Part shown: positions 23,243 to 34,310 of the stretch, in pieces
Layout of the letters: the number at the start of each line of letters is the position of its first letter
Position numbering within the stretch: the first letter of the stretch is position 1
Source: Arvicola amphibius
Taxonomy: Eukaryota; Chordata; Mammalia; Rodentia; Cricetidae
Direction: 5' to 3'
Assembly (NCBI RefSeq): GCF_903992535.2
Contig: NC_052048.2
Span: 78,433,928-78,497,927, forward strand
Length of the DNA: 64,000 bases
Notes under the pieces: model-generated
Seen by the model: the letters and a program-made list of their open reading frames with translations, nothing else
Told to the model about the DNA's origin: nothing
Databases searched by the model: none
Position numbers and translations under genes: made by a program

Positions 23243-23741
23243 GGGTGGGCTACTACTCCCATGTTGACAGTAGTAAGTGGCAGCATCTTCATCTTGCATG
23301 CAGCTGATTGTGAGAAAATAAGAGTTCCCAGATCCACTACCACTGAAACTATCTAGGACTCCAGCAGCCAAGTAGGATGTGCTATAAATCAAGAGTTTGG
23401 GGGAGGCTCCTGGCTTTTGCTGGTACCAGTGCAAGTAATTGGAGTTTATACTTGAGCTGGCTCTGCAGGTGATGATGACCTTTTCCCCCCTAGATGCAGT
23501 CATGTAAGCTGGAGACTGGATGAGAACAATTTCTTCTTTGGACACTGTGAGATCAGGAGAAATTGAAACAAAGTTAACTCTTTACCTCCCAATATTCAGA
23601 AGAAACAAAATAAAAGTGGTTTATCTTAGACTCAAACTTCCCCAGGGAAAATAATCTTAGATTCTGAGCTCATCGCCCTTCCTCTATCTTACCTGTGACA
23701 CTGATCAGCAGGAAGCTGAAAATGTGCACCCAATAATTCAT
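23243..23741 (-). CDS. Igkv: Immunoglobulin kappa V segment 1 (Igkv4-like)
   Basis: Encodes the germline variable domain of an antibody kappa light chain, used after joining to J-kappa. Exon 1 (23693-23741, 49 nt) reads MNYWVHIFSFLLISVT and ends at a GTAAGA donor. A ~150-bp intron ends in TCTCACAG. Exon 2 (23243-23544) starts VSKE and continues EIVLIQSPAYMTASRGEKV. Cys23 (VIITCRAS), Trp35 (HWYQQKPG) and Cys88 (DAATYYC) are present, and CDR1 is the 12-residue RASSSINSNYLH, as in mouse Igkv4. Both exons are open with a good RSS and octamer, so it could rearrange. Oddities: FR3 reads GVLDSFSGSGSG where the family usually has an Arg before FSG, and there is an extra Cys in TISCMQDED. It may therefore be an ORF that folds poorly. 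Confidence 0.93.
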
Positions 23742-23841
23742 TGTGTTTTCTAATCTCTGTTTCAGGCTACATATTGTTCTTCTCATGAGTACCTCTCTTT
23801 AAAACAAACTGTGAGAAATTTGTGGTTTCTGAGGAAAAAGT

Positions 23842-23849
23842 ATGCAAAT
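23842..23849 (-). promoter_or_regulatory. V-kappa promoter octamer
   Basis: ATGCAAAT on plus, so ATTTGCAT in the V orientation, about 100 bp upstream of the leader ATG at 23741. This is the usual orientation and distance of the Oct-binding octamer of V-kappa promoters. Confidence 0.88.
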
Positions 23850-24441
23850 ATCAAGATATAGGTCTGGCTGTTTTACATTTATAAGCACATGTGGTCTTTT
23901 ATTTGGGGCAACCCCAGTTAAAGCAAAAGCATATATACTTATTTATAGATATAACACCAGTGAGGAAAAATTTTCTCTGTTTTTCTTTTCCTCATTCTTG
24001 ATGCATTGATTTGATGGAGAGTAATTCCCATATATTTCAGTGAAGCCTGGCTTAATTTGAGCCTCTAAGCAAAGTTACATCTACTGAGTAGTTTGACCCT
24101 TCAATCTCCTGTAATAAAACTGTTGATAATGATTTTATAATGTTGAGAAATATCTCTTATCGGCTTCCTGTTTTCCTGAAAACCACCCTGGTTCCTAAAT
24201 AAGAGCAACAAGTGTTCTTCATTTCTGGGTCATGTCTCCATCCCTTAATAATAAAATTTTAAAGAAGTAATGCTATTTTTGTATTGACATGAAAATTTTC
24301 AGTATATTATACAAAATAATAGTGGTGAGAGTTTATCAAAAATGATTTGAAATTTTTTGTGTTTCCAATAAATGTGTTTTAATAATTATTTCAAAAGAAT
24401 AATTCTTTGTAGAAGTGCTCTTTGCTCTAAGTAAAAAACTC
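23850..24441. other. Unassigned upstream flank of V segment 1
   Basis: No recognisable element apart from being the 5' flank of the V-kappa promoter. Confidence 0.45.
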
Positions 24442-24605
24442 TTAGTCATGTGTTGGTGCATACCTTTAATCCCAGCACTGGGAGGTAGAAGTACGTGGAT
24501 CCTCAAGTTTGAGGTCAGCCTGGTCTGCAGAGTGAGTTTCAGAACAATGAACACTCCTCAGAGAAACCGTGACTCAAAAAAAAAGAAAGAAAAGAAAGAA
24601 AAAAA
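24442..24605 (+). mobile_element. B1 SINE
   Basis: Plus-orientation B1: TGGTGCATACCTTTAATCCC, AGTTTGAGGTCAGCCTGGTC, CAGAGAAACCGTGACTC, then an A-rich tail with AAAGAAAG. Diverged. Confidence 0.85.
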
Positions 24606-25112
24606 TTAACACTTATGATTAAGAGGAGATGAAGCCATTTTCTAGGATTTACTGTGGCTTTTTGAAACAATGGAGTTCTACCTAATACTAATAAAATGAA
24701 CACTTCATATCTGGGTTTATATACGTTGCAATGTTGAAAACTGTGTCAAAATAACTTTTATAATAAAAACTATCATTGACAGAAATAATCTGCAATATTC
24801 TTGCCTGGCTTTTGGCACCTGTAACTGGCACAGCAGAGGTACTAAGATAAAACAGCACTGGAGCTGTGCTCTGCTCTGGACCAGCTTTGATAATTAGCAC
24901 ATGGGAACTGCACTTGCTCAGAACCTCTGAGTAGTCAAGTCATACTATCTAAATGTCAGTCATTATCATGTCACAGAACAGACATGAAGGCTCTCTGTCA
25001 TCTCTATCTCTATCTCAATTTTTGTTGTTCTTGCTGTTCCAGATTCAAGGTAAGGAAGGAAATCATTTTGCCATTTATAACCTGTGCTAACAGGAACTTC
25101 AGAGAAGTCATT
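24606..25112. other. Unassigned sequence
   Basis: Nothing recognised in this interval. Confidence 0.45.
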
Positions 25113-25796
25113 TCTTTTTTTTATTCTCCCTCCCTCCCACTTCCAATTATCTCAGAAGATTTTATCTAATTTGCCTTCCCAGGGGATGTATGCATGTCTC
25201 TTTTAATTGTTACCTTGTTACCTTGCTTCCCTAGGGCTGTAAACTATAGGTTGCTCATCCCTTGCTTTATGTCTAATATCCACTTATAAGTGAGTACATA
25301 CCATGTTTTCTGGGTCTACGTTAACTCTCGGTATACTTTTTTCTTGTTTTATTTGCACACAAATTTCAAGATGTCATTGCTTTTGCTGCTGAGTAGTACT
25401 ACATTGTTTAAATATACGACATTTTCTTTATCCGTTCTTCAACTGAGGAGCAATGCCAATACTAAGCTGTTTTCATTACTATGGCTCTATAGTAGAGTTT
25501 GGAGTCAGGTATGGTGATGCCTTTGGAGGTTTTTTCTTGTACATGATTGTTCTGGCTATATTGTGTTTTTTGTTCTTCCATGTGAAGTTGAGTGTTGTTC
25601 TTTTTAGGTCTGTGGAGAATTGTGTTGGGATTTTGATGGGGATTGCATTGAATCTGTAGATTGATTTTGACAAGATTGCCATTTTTATTCTGTTTATCCT
25701 ACTTATCCAAAAACATATGAAAACTCTCCATTTTCTTATAACTTCTTTAATTTCTTTCTTCAAACACTTAAAGTTCCTTTCATACAGGCCTTTCAA
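25113..25796 (-). mobile_element. Old L1 fragment with internal deletion
   Basis: L1 3' region in minus orientation with T-rich end at about 25113. At about 25450 it jumps from the ORF2 C-terminus to a more upstream ORF2 part (RFNAIPIKIPTQF and NFTWKNKKHNIARTI on minus), so a block of ORF2 has been lost. It ends where the DUX-like sequence begins. Confidence 0.8.
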
Positions 25797-27111
25797 CTGT
25801 TGAGGCTTTACTCAGTCTGGCTTGTAGCTGAGGTATTACCAGTGAAATTTCCTTCTGGTCTTGAGAAGACACCATTTCACAGGGAATTTCCTAGTCCTGG
25901 GACTCATGGGAAGGTCATACACCCACCCTCGAAGTCCCCCGCGTGGTTCTGGAGATCTGTTCAGTTCGGGAGCCAGAGGAGTTGTGTTTACAGTTTTGTG
26001 TTTATTCCTCTTAATGGCTGTCATGCACAAAAGTCAGGGATCATATTGTCCCCAGTAAGTGTTTTCTGTAAACGGTCTTGCCCTCTGGGCAAGAGCAACC
26101 CAGATGTGACCGTGATGCCTTGAGCAGGTCCAGCAGTTCCTGATACTCCTCTTCGCCCAGAGAGGTTTCAAGCATTTGGTCTCTCTGCTCCTCTTGGTTA
26201 TCCAGGTCTAGAGTGACCTGTGCCTGATTGTTAGCTTTGAGTTCTGTCAGCCCTTAGCGAAAGAACGCCTAAGGGCAGATGTTCAATGCCACTTCGTGGA
26301 GCTCTCGATGGTCTGGTTCAGTGAGGTCTGTGCTGCTTTAGGCAAGGAGACTCTGAAGAAGGTTGGTGGGGAGGTCTGGGTCAAAGTCTATACACCCCCA
26401 TCTCCTGTAGGAACCAATGTCAACAAGCTGTCCTGGGCAAGGTCAGGCTCCCTGCCTCCCTTTCGCACAGATGCCAGAGAGTTTTGACCTCGAACTCTGC
26501 CCCTGCCATTGCCATAGTGGTGTGCTCTTTTGTTCTGAAACCATATGTGGATAGTGTCTTCCGGTAAAACAGTCCTTCTGGCGAGCTCATTCGAGGCAGG
26601 AAAGCCCGGAAATCGGTTCTCTCAAAAGCTTGTACTAGGATCATCAACTGTGACATGCTGATTTGAGGGCGAAGCTTTCTGCGATCTGCAAGGTGGAGGG
26701 TGCTCTTTGCCTGGGTACAGGCATGTCAGGTCTCTGCCTAGACACTAGCTTCCTCACTGCCCCTCTGCAAGTGCTGCAGTTCTGAAACTACACTCGGAAG
26801 TGGTACTCAGGCAACCCCATTTCCCTGGCCAATTCCTGCCTGTCCCTGAAATTTGGGTAAGGGTTCCTATCAGGGTCTCCATTTGTCTGGCCTGCCAGAC
26901 AGTCCTTGTGTGCTGGGATTCCCAGACCCCAGTGCTGTCCCCCAGATTGGTGGATTCTTCCAGCGTGCCAAGGATGCCTTGCTTGCCTTGCTGAAAGTCT
27001 AAGCAGTACTTCTCCAGGAAAGACCTATTGTCTAGCTTATGGGCCTTAAATATCTTCTCATGGCCCCACCCAAGTCACTGTAGGCAGGCAAGGCCCTGCT
27101 CCCTGCTGAAT
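25797..27111 (-). pseudogene. Dux: Double-homeobox (DUX-type) pseudogene
   Basis: DUX proteins are early-embryo transcription factors with two homeodomains and a C-terminal activation segment. On the minus strand homeodomain 1 lies at about 26773-26912: RTVWQARQMETL, then after a frameshift NPYPNFRDRQELAREMGLPE and RV-stop-FQN, where the helix-3 Trp codon TGG is TAG. Homeodomain 2 lies at about 26520-26685: SQLMILVQAFERTDF, then after a frameshift NELARRTVLPEDTIHIWFQN followed by KRAHH. At about 26118-26175 LETSLGEEEYQELLDLL resembles the DUX4-type C-terminal tail. No intron separates the homeodomains, as in DUX4/Dux retrocopies. An AATAAA occurs downstream near 26010. Frameshifts and stops make it non-functional. 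The identification is from motifs read by eye. Confidence 0.85.
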
Positions 27112-27875
27112 CTATTTTTATTTTTTAATGTATTTTTTATTTTTCCTTTCTTAAAAGAAAACAATCTTTTTTCATTTTACATAACAATCCCAGTTTCCTG
27201 TTTCTCCCCTTTCCCCATTCCCTCCACCAGTCCTACCATCCCAATCTCCATCCACTTCTCAGAGAGGGTAAGGCACATTGTTTTGGGGAAGGTCTAACAC
27301 CTTCCGTACTATATCTAGGCAGAGCAGGGTATCCATCTGGTATTTCTCTAATCCATTAGGTATTTCTCTAAAAGCCAGTACAAGCAGCAGATATAAGTCC
27401 TGGTGTCACCACCAATGGCCTTATAGTCTGCCCCAGCCAGACAACTGTCACCCACATTCAGAGGGACAAGTCTGGACCTATGTTGTTTCCTTTCTTATCC
27501 AGCTGGAGTTGGTAAGCTCTCATTTGCTCAGGTAGACTGTCTCAGTGGTTGTCCACATAGTGGTCTTGACCTCTTTGCTCATATTCTCACTCCTCCCACT
27601 CTTCAACTGGACTTTGGGAGCTCAGGCCAGTGATCCGCTGAGGGTCTCTACCTCTGTTTCCCTAAGTTGCTGCATGATGATTCTATGGTGATATTTAAGA
27701 TAGTCATCAATCTGACTACAGGGCAAGGCCAGTTCTGGCACCCTCTCCTCTATTACTTAGGGTCTTAGCTGGGGCCGTCCTTGTGGATTTCTGGGAATTT
27801 CTCTACTGTCAGGTTTCTTGCTAGTCCCATAATGGCTCCCTCAATTAAATTATCTCTTTCCTTGCTCTCATCAGA
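27112..27875 (-). mobile_element. Old L1 3' UTR fragment
   Basis: Minus-orientation L1 3' end with T-rich tail at left (27112-27150) and the same 3' UTR words as 187-760 (GCCCCAGCCAGACAACTGTC; CAGCTGGAGTTGGTAAGCTC). It is 5' truncated near 27875 and lies directly against the DUX-like pseudogene. Confidence 0.82.
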
Positions 27876-29324
27876 GAAGTAATTTTTTAATGATTAACTG
27901 TGTATATTGGTTGTATGTTTCCTATCATAGGCATGATGAGTACCGTTCAAATTACCCATTCTCCTCCTCCTTGTCTGCATCCTTAGGAGAAAGAGTAATG
28001 ATTGCTTGCAGGATAAGTGGGAGCAATGATAATTAATTAGCCTAGTATTAGCTAACTAGAGAAAGCTCGTGAAGTCTGAACATACCTTTTTGGACTATGG
28101 ATTTCCTTCAAGGTACAGTGCCGGTGGACCTGGGAATAATTTCATTCACACCATTAGCAGCTTGCATCCTGAAGATGTTGCTTCTAATTTCTGTAAAAGC
28201 ATTCCTGTATCCTTACCAAAGTAATACAACCATGATGTAAACTACTGAAATATTATCAGAAATCTCCTCTGCACCTGTTCTTGTTTCCAATGCCAATATT
28301 TTTTCTCAAGTAGTCAGACTGTTATAGTGACTGGGAAGTTAATGTTCTGATGCCCATACAATTTCCTCTACTCCTAAGTCTCTTTCTTCCATTTTAGTCC
28401 AAGCAGCACAGTTGTGAATAAAATTCTGATGATATGATTAACATTGTCCATTTAATATGATTAAATTAATTATTTAATTTATTAGAGTGCAAATTCTTTA
28501 AAAGATGACAATTTGTTTTAAAAAGCATACTTAAGATATTATTAACATTTTAAAATGACCCAGACCATCGCTTTTACTTCCATTTCTAGTTTCCCCTTAG
28601 GCAATTATTTGCACAACAAAAACTCTATACTGTGGTTGTATTAAGAGTTGGTGAGTCTTTAAATGGGTGTTCCACTAGAAAGAGGATAGTACAAGACCCT
28701 AAGAATATATTGTTGTGAATCTTTTGTGATTCAATAAAAGGAAGCACAGAATCAACTCTGGCTGTCTCATATTTGTCCTAGAGTTGTGTATAAGATCTAT
28801 TTTATTGTTTTGTATAATAGCTATTTCTATGTACATGATTAAGAAAATAGATTTGCTTAATTCAAGGAGTTAGAAGCCAAGTATGCAAAAGTTTTATTGT
28901 CTCATCTATCAGTCTCTTTGTTGGCAAATCTTTGAAATGTAACAGCATGGTGGATAACAAAATGCTGGGGCTCTTCTCAGAAAAAGAGTTCACATCACAT
29001 AACTAGAGTAAAACTAATACCATAAGGAGGATAACGTCTTTGAATAGTTAGGGTGGCTTCTGCTTTCCTTTATGCCTCTCTAGTTCACATGGGTGAATCA
29101 GTTGTGTAAACTTCTATTATTAAGGATTCAGGAGAAGCATTGTTGTATCTCAGACATTGTGGATGCATTAGTGAGGTATGTGCAAAGCAGTCTCCCTGTG
29201 CCATTCACAAAATCCCCCAAGTGACCCTCATGCCTCGGTTGCATCTGAGAAATGCTCTCCACAAGTGAAAGAACAACCAAGAATGTCTGGGGAAGTTTAC
29301 ACTCTCACTTCTGCTACTACAGGT
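27876..29324. other. 3' flank of V segment 2, with paralogous segment copy B
   Basis: No gene. 28120-28440 is the diverged partner of 21330-21640 and, in its first part, of 19345-19480. The remainder is unassigned. Confidence 0.45.
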
Positions 29325-29352
29325 GATTTTTGTCATGGCATGTATCACTGTG
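29325..29352 (-). promoter_or_regulatory. V-kappa recombination signal sequence (12-RSS)
   Basis: Read on minus: heptamer CACAGTG (29346-29352), 12-bp spacer (29334-29345), nonamer ACAAAAATC (29325-29333, one difference from consensus). Correct type and spacing for V-kappa. Confidence 0.94.
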
Positions 29353-29824
29353 TTTCCAACCTTGACCTTGAATACAGTAATAAGTTGCAATATCTTCAGG
29401 CTCAAGGCGACTGATGGTAAAGGAAAAATCTGTCCCAGACCCACTTCCACTGAACCTTTGAGGAACTCCTGATTGCAAAGTGGATGCATAATAGATCAGG
29501 AGCTTAGGAACTTCCCCTGGTTTCTGTTGATACCAAGACATATAGTTGCTAACACCTTGACTTGTTCTACAAGTAATGGTGATTCTGTCTTCCAGAGATG
29601 CAGATAAGGAGGATGGAGACTGTGTAACCTGGATGTCACATCTGGAACCTGAATTTGGAATATTAGAAGGAAACACCCATGAAATTAATAATATCATGAA
29701 ATGATTATCTTCAAAATCAACAACACTAATCACAATATTTTGAGAAATTTCCCAAGAAGCCCTCTTTACTTGGGAGCCAGAGCATCAGCAGTCCCATTAA
29801 TTGAGCAGAGACCCGCATGTCCAT
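29353..29824 (-). CDS. Igkv: Immunoglobulin kappa V segment 2 (IGKV1-like clan)
   Basis: A second germline kappa variable segment. Exon 1 (29770-29824, 55 nt) reads MDMRVSAQLMGLLMLWLP, very like the human IGKV1 leader, and ends at a GTAAAG donor. A ~120-bp intron ends in AAATTCAG. Exon 2 (29353-29648) reads SRC and then DIQVTQSPSSLSASLEDRIT. Cys23 (TITCRTS), Trp35 (MSWYQQKPG), Arg of QRFSGSGSG, Asp82 in EPEDIATYYC and Cys88 are all present; CDR1 is RTSQGVSNYMS (11 residues). Germline CDR3 is CIQGQGWK, without the usual Pro95. Both exons are open, and the RSS and octamer are intact, so I judge it functional. It shares orientation with segment 1, about 5.6 kb away. Confidence 0.95.
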
Positions 29825-29909
29825 GCTATATTTTGATTTGGACTTACATTCTGGAAAGTTTGACCAGCTCTTTAAAAGTGCACAGGGAAGTGGGCTGTCC
29901 TCTGATCAC

Positions 29910-29917
29910 ATGCAAAT
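29910..29917 (-). promoter_or_regulatory. V-kappa promoter octamer
   Basis: ATGCAAAT on plus (ATTTGCAT in V orientation), about 86 bp upstream of the leader ATG at 29824. Same orientation and distance as at V segment 1. Confidence 0.9.
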
Positions 29918-30655
<738 letters not shown>

Positions 30656-31220
30656 TCCAAAGTCATTGAATTTGTATCGCCAGGCACTTGAAAATTTTAG
30701 GCCAACAGACATCTTTTACAAAGAGTTCAATACCACTGCTTCTTATAATTGGATAATAAAAAATTAATTCTTAATCACCTGGAATAAATTTAGCAGTTTC
30801 AACATGTAAAACAACTCTTTCTACCTATTGATTGTCAGCAACTATATTAAGAGGTTTTGGAAAATTTAATAATACCATAAGAATTGCATATAATTTTGAC
30901 TTAAACCCATCTTTCCTTATTTATTTGACTCAGTATAAAATGTAGGAGTTCCAGAAAGTGGTGTTTTCCATAAAATGCAAGTAAGGATCCCATTAGTTCT
31001 CTTTATAAACTGAAATATCTTACCTTTGGGTTATTTGTTGCTAATTTCTCCCAAATAATCAGTGCAAACTCTTTGCCAATGTTCCTTTGTCTATCCACAA
31101 TGTGGGATTTTTAACATTAATAAAAGGTACCACAATTTCATCTGGGTCTATTCCTTCTAATTAATAAAGTCTTAACTTATCTTTCAGAATCAATTCAGAA
31201 AACTTTTCTACAAAAAGTAG
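30656..31220. other. Unassigned AT-rich sequence
   Basis: No gene or repeat recognised. Confidence 0.45.
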
Positions 31221-31238
31221 GGCAGGAGACGGAAATTT

Positions 31239-31290
<52 letters not shown>
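31221..31290 (+). mobile_element. Minimal L1 3' end with (AAT)n tail
   Basis: GGCAGGAGACGGAAATTTTT (31221-31240) equals the last ~20 bp of L1 3' UTRs in the window (compare 13385-13400 and 38145-38160). It is followed by about 15 AAT units (31241-31287). The simplest reading is an extremely short L1 insertion whose A-rich tail expanded into the trinucleotide repeat. Confidence 0.65.
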
Positions 31291-31329
31291 CAAAAAACCA
31301 AAAATATATGATCCTAGTATCTCCAACAC

Positions 31330-32060
31330 CTTTATATGAGAGCAAGAAAAGAGATATCTTGATTGAGGGAGACATTATGGGGTTAGCCAAAAACCTGGCT
31401 CTAGAAAAATGCCCAGGAATCCACAAGGATGACCCCAGCTAAGTCCCTAAGCAATAGAGGAGAGGGTGCTGAACTTTCCTTACCCTGTAGTGACATCAAT
31501 GATTATCTTAAATATTACCATAGAACTTTAATCCAACAATAGATGGAAAAAGAGACCCACCTTGGAGCACTGGATTGAGCTCCCATGATTCAGTTGAAGA
31601 GTGGAAGGAGTGAGAATATGAGCAAGGAAGTCAAGACCATGAGGGATTCATCCACTGAGACAGTTTATCTGAGCTAATGGTAGCTCACCAACTCCAACTG
31701 GACTGGGAGTGAACGAGCATGGGGAAAAAAACTAGTCCCTCTGAATGCGGTTAAAAATTTGGGAAGACTGAGTGGCCACTGATAGTGACACTGGGATTTG
31801 TCCCTACTGCATTTAATGGCTTCTGGGGATCCTATTCTCTTTGGATGTATACCTTGCTCAACCTAGATGTAGTAGGGGGGGCCTTGGACTTTCCACAGGG
31901 CAGGGTACATTGCCCTCTCTTAGGATTGGAGGGGGTGTGGTGGGAGGGTCTTTGGAGAGAGTGGGAGGGAAGTGATAAGAGGGGAGGGAGTGAAAATTTG
32001 GATTGGTATTTTTTAAGTAATAAAATTTAAAAATCTAAAAAAAAATTTAAAAAAGAAATT
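31330..32060 (+). mobile_element. Old L1 3' UTR fragment
   Basis: Plus-orientation old L1 3' end: GATATCTTGATTGAGGGAG at the start, GATGTATACCTTG, the GGAGGGGGTGTGG block near 31925 and an A-rich tail at 32010-32060. Closest in type to 34484-35170. Confidence 0.82.
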
Positions 32061-32662
32061 TTTCTCTTAAATTTCTACCCCATGTTAGTTGCACCACATT
32101 GAATACTATGAAAGTTTAATGTAATTGGAATACATAATGTCATAAGGATAGATACTTTTAAGGGGTGTGGCTTTGTAGGAGTGGGTATGACTTTGTTGGT
32201 CAAAGCATGCCACCAACTGTGGAGGCTGGTTTGATGTTTTCTATGCTCAGGATACCAACCAGTGTCTTAGCTGACTTCCCATTGCATACAAGATGCATCA
32301 CTCTGAGCTCCAGCACAAAATCTGCCACCATACTCCCTTACATGATGATCATAGAAAAGTCACCACATTTAAATGCTTTCCTTTATGAGAATAGCAGTGG
32401 TCATGGTCTTTCTTCACAGCAATAAAATCTCTAACTAACACACATACTAAAATTCAAAAACATCAACCTAATTGGTCAAACCACACCTGCACTAAGACAG
32501 TAGAAATAAGAATGGTTATTCCACGCAAATATTAACTTTGAGTGTGATTTTACTTTAAGATGTTCAATAATTCATTGACAGTCTCATAAGTTCATATAAC
32601 AAATTCTAATTATTCTCTTCTCCAGTCTTATCCCATCTCTAGCCCACCCCTCCCGCCCCCAC
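32061..32662. other. Unassigned; possible 5' flank of V pseudogene
   Basis: No recognised element. ACGCAAAT near 32522 is one base from an octamer but in the wrong orientation for the plus-strand V pseudogene, so I do not call it. Confidence 0.4.
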
Positions 32663-33433
32663 CATGACAGCTAATGCTCTGTATTCCAAGTAAGGACATG
32701 GATGAGGAAGGAGATAGAGCAGGATGGTAAGCTTGGGGATTCTCTGCTATCAGTAAAAGTTGTGTTTGGCATGCAGAATATGCACCATGGTCCTTCAGAA
32801 AGAGCAAGTGGTGTTTAGACTTCTTAAACTGTAGAAAAACAAACCCAACAAAGGGCCTGTGCTCTAGGAAGGCTCACTGATAAAGAGGAAGGGTGTGGAT
32901 ATCACCTCAGTATGCAAGCTGCTGAAGCCAACATATCATTGAATTTTAGAAAGTCTTTCATGCCTTTCATCCTTTGGATTAACCTTTGAAAATAGATATT
33001 TTGTAGCATGAATTAAAATCATAAACATGAAAAGTTATTCAACCTGAAAAGAAGAAAAACAAATGATAAAAATAGCATGCAATATTTGCAAATAAATTAA
33101 AATAATTTTATTTTTTTAGTTTCAGGATCAACTGAGGTTATTGTGATTATTCAGATTCCACTCTCCATGTGAATCTCCCTTTAAGAACCATCGCCCATCT
33201 TCTACAGGTCAAGTGAGAACCTTCTACACAGTAATGGAGATACCTCTACCGGATTCTGAGAAGTCAGGTCAGCTTCCAAAGCTATTATGCTATATGATTC
33301 CAACCAGGTCCCTGGATTCCCAGACAGGTTCATTGACCATGGGTCTGAAAAAGATAATCAAACTAAAAATCAGAAGAGTAAAAGGCAAGGAAATTAAAGT
33401 CCATTACCACACATGAAGCATAAAATATCTTCC
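32663..33433 (+). pseudogene. Igkv: Immunoglobulin kappa V pseudogene, IGKV2 type, inverted
   Basis: A dead kappa V segment on the strand opposite to the two intact ones. A leader-exon remnant (32663-32689: GCTAATGCTCTG, donor GTAAGG at 32690) is followed by a ~435-bp intron. The V exon starts at 33126 after TTTCAG: GSTEVIVIIQIPLSM against the IGKV2 pattern. The long CDR1 SSENLLHSNGDTS, FPDRF and LKIRRVKGKEIKVHY (for the FR3 end) place it with IGKV2. Three in-frame stops (two in FR1, one in FR2), Cys23 to Tyr, Cys88 to His and a late frameshift make it non-functional. Its end runs into a degenerate RSS, CAAAGTG (33434-33440) and ACAAAAATC (33455-33463), spaced 14 instead of 12. Confidence 0.88.
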
Positions 33434-34310
33434 CAAAGTGTTGTACTTCAGAACACAAAAATCCCTGGTAGGAGTAAGCAACTTTCCCTGTATATTTCTT
33501 CTCTGGGTTGTTGAACAAACCCCAACCTAAGCATGTCAATAGAAAACATAAGAAAATGCAAAGGAGTCAACTCATTTAAAATATCTACTTAACAAATATT
33601 GAGCTATATTCAGGGAAATCTTCCTTTGAGATACAGCAATCTTGACATGGCCAATGAGCTAGAGAAAAACTAGTCTGCATGTAAATTCTAAGGAAAGAAA
33701 TTTTAGAAAATCTGTGTGAGCCAAATCTCATCCTAATTCCTACTGCCTTGGCTATATTTGGTATTGGTTTGTTTGTACCAGTAGAAAGAAATCTTGGGAT
33801 GAATCAAGGTTCTGTTGTTTGGCTAAGAAAACCAAGCTTACATTAAAGATTTGAGAAAGGATCGGTGTCATTTTACAATTTATACTCTGAAATGGTCACC
33901 AGGTTTCAAAACATAGGCAGATAGCAGGCTCTGCATCCCTTCTTTTTAAAGATCCAGACTGTATTTAGCATTCCTTTTTCCCCTAGTACTTCTCTATTTG
34001 AACAAGGACCTCCACATCTCCTATAATCATCAAACATGCTGTTTTTAATTTACTATCAGATAAAAGAACTTTTTATAAAAAATCTTGATATTTTGGTGAA
34101 AAGAGGAATGAGCACTTGAAATGTCAAGTGTTAGGTTTTAAAAATAAAAATAATATCTAGGGAATGTAGAACACACATTTTCCCCTTCATGACTGGCTGA
34201 ATTCAGATTATCCTGAGAATGTCCTTCAATAATGACAAGGATCTAAATACTGTGGCTGGATTGTACCTTTGGATCCACAAAGATGATGTAGTAGCCATTA
34301 GCTATAAAAT
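33434..34310. other. RSS remnant then unassigned sequence
   Basis: 33434-33463 is the decayed RSS of the V pseudogene. The rest shows nothing recognisable. Confidence 0.5.

Noticed and set aside
32515..32530. ACGCAAAT as octamer for the plus-strand V pseudogene
   Set aside because: One mismatch and wrong orientation for a V-kappa promoter.
33434..33463. Functional RSS for the IGKV2 pseudogene
   Set aside because: Heptamer has a mismatch and the spacer is 14 bp, outside the 12-bp rule; kept only as a remnant.
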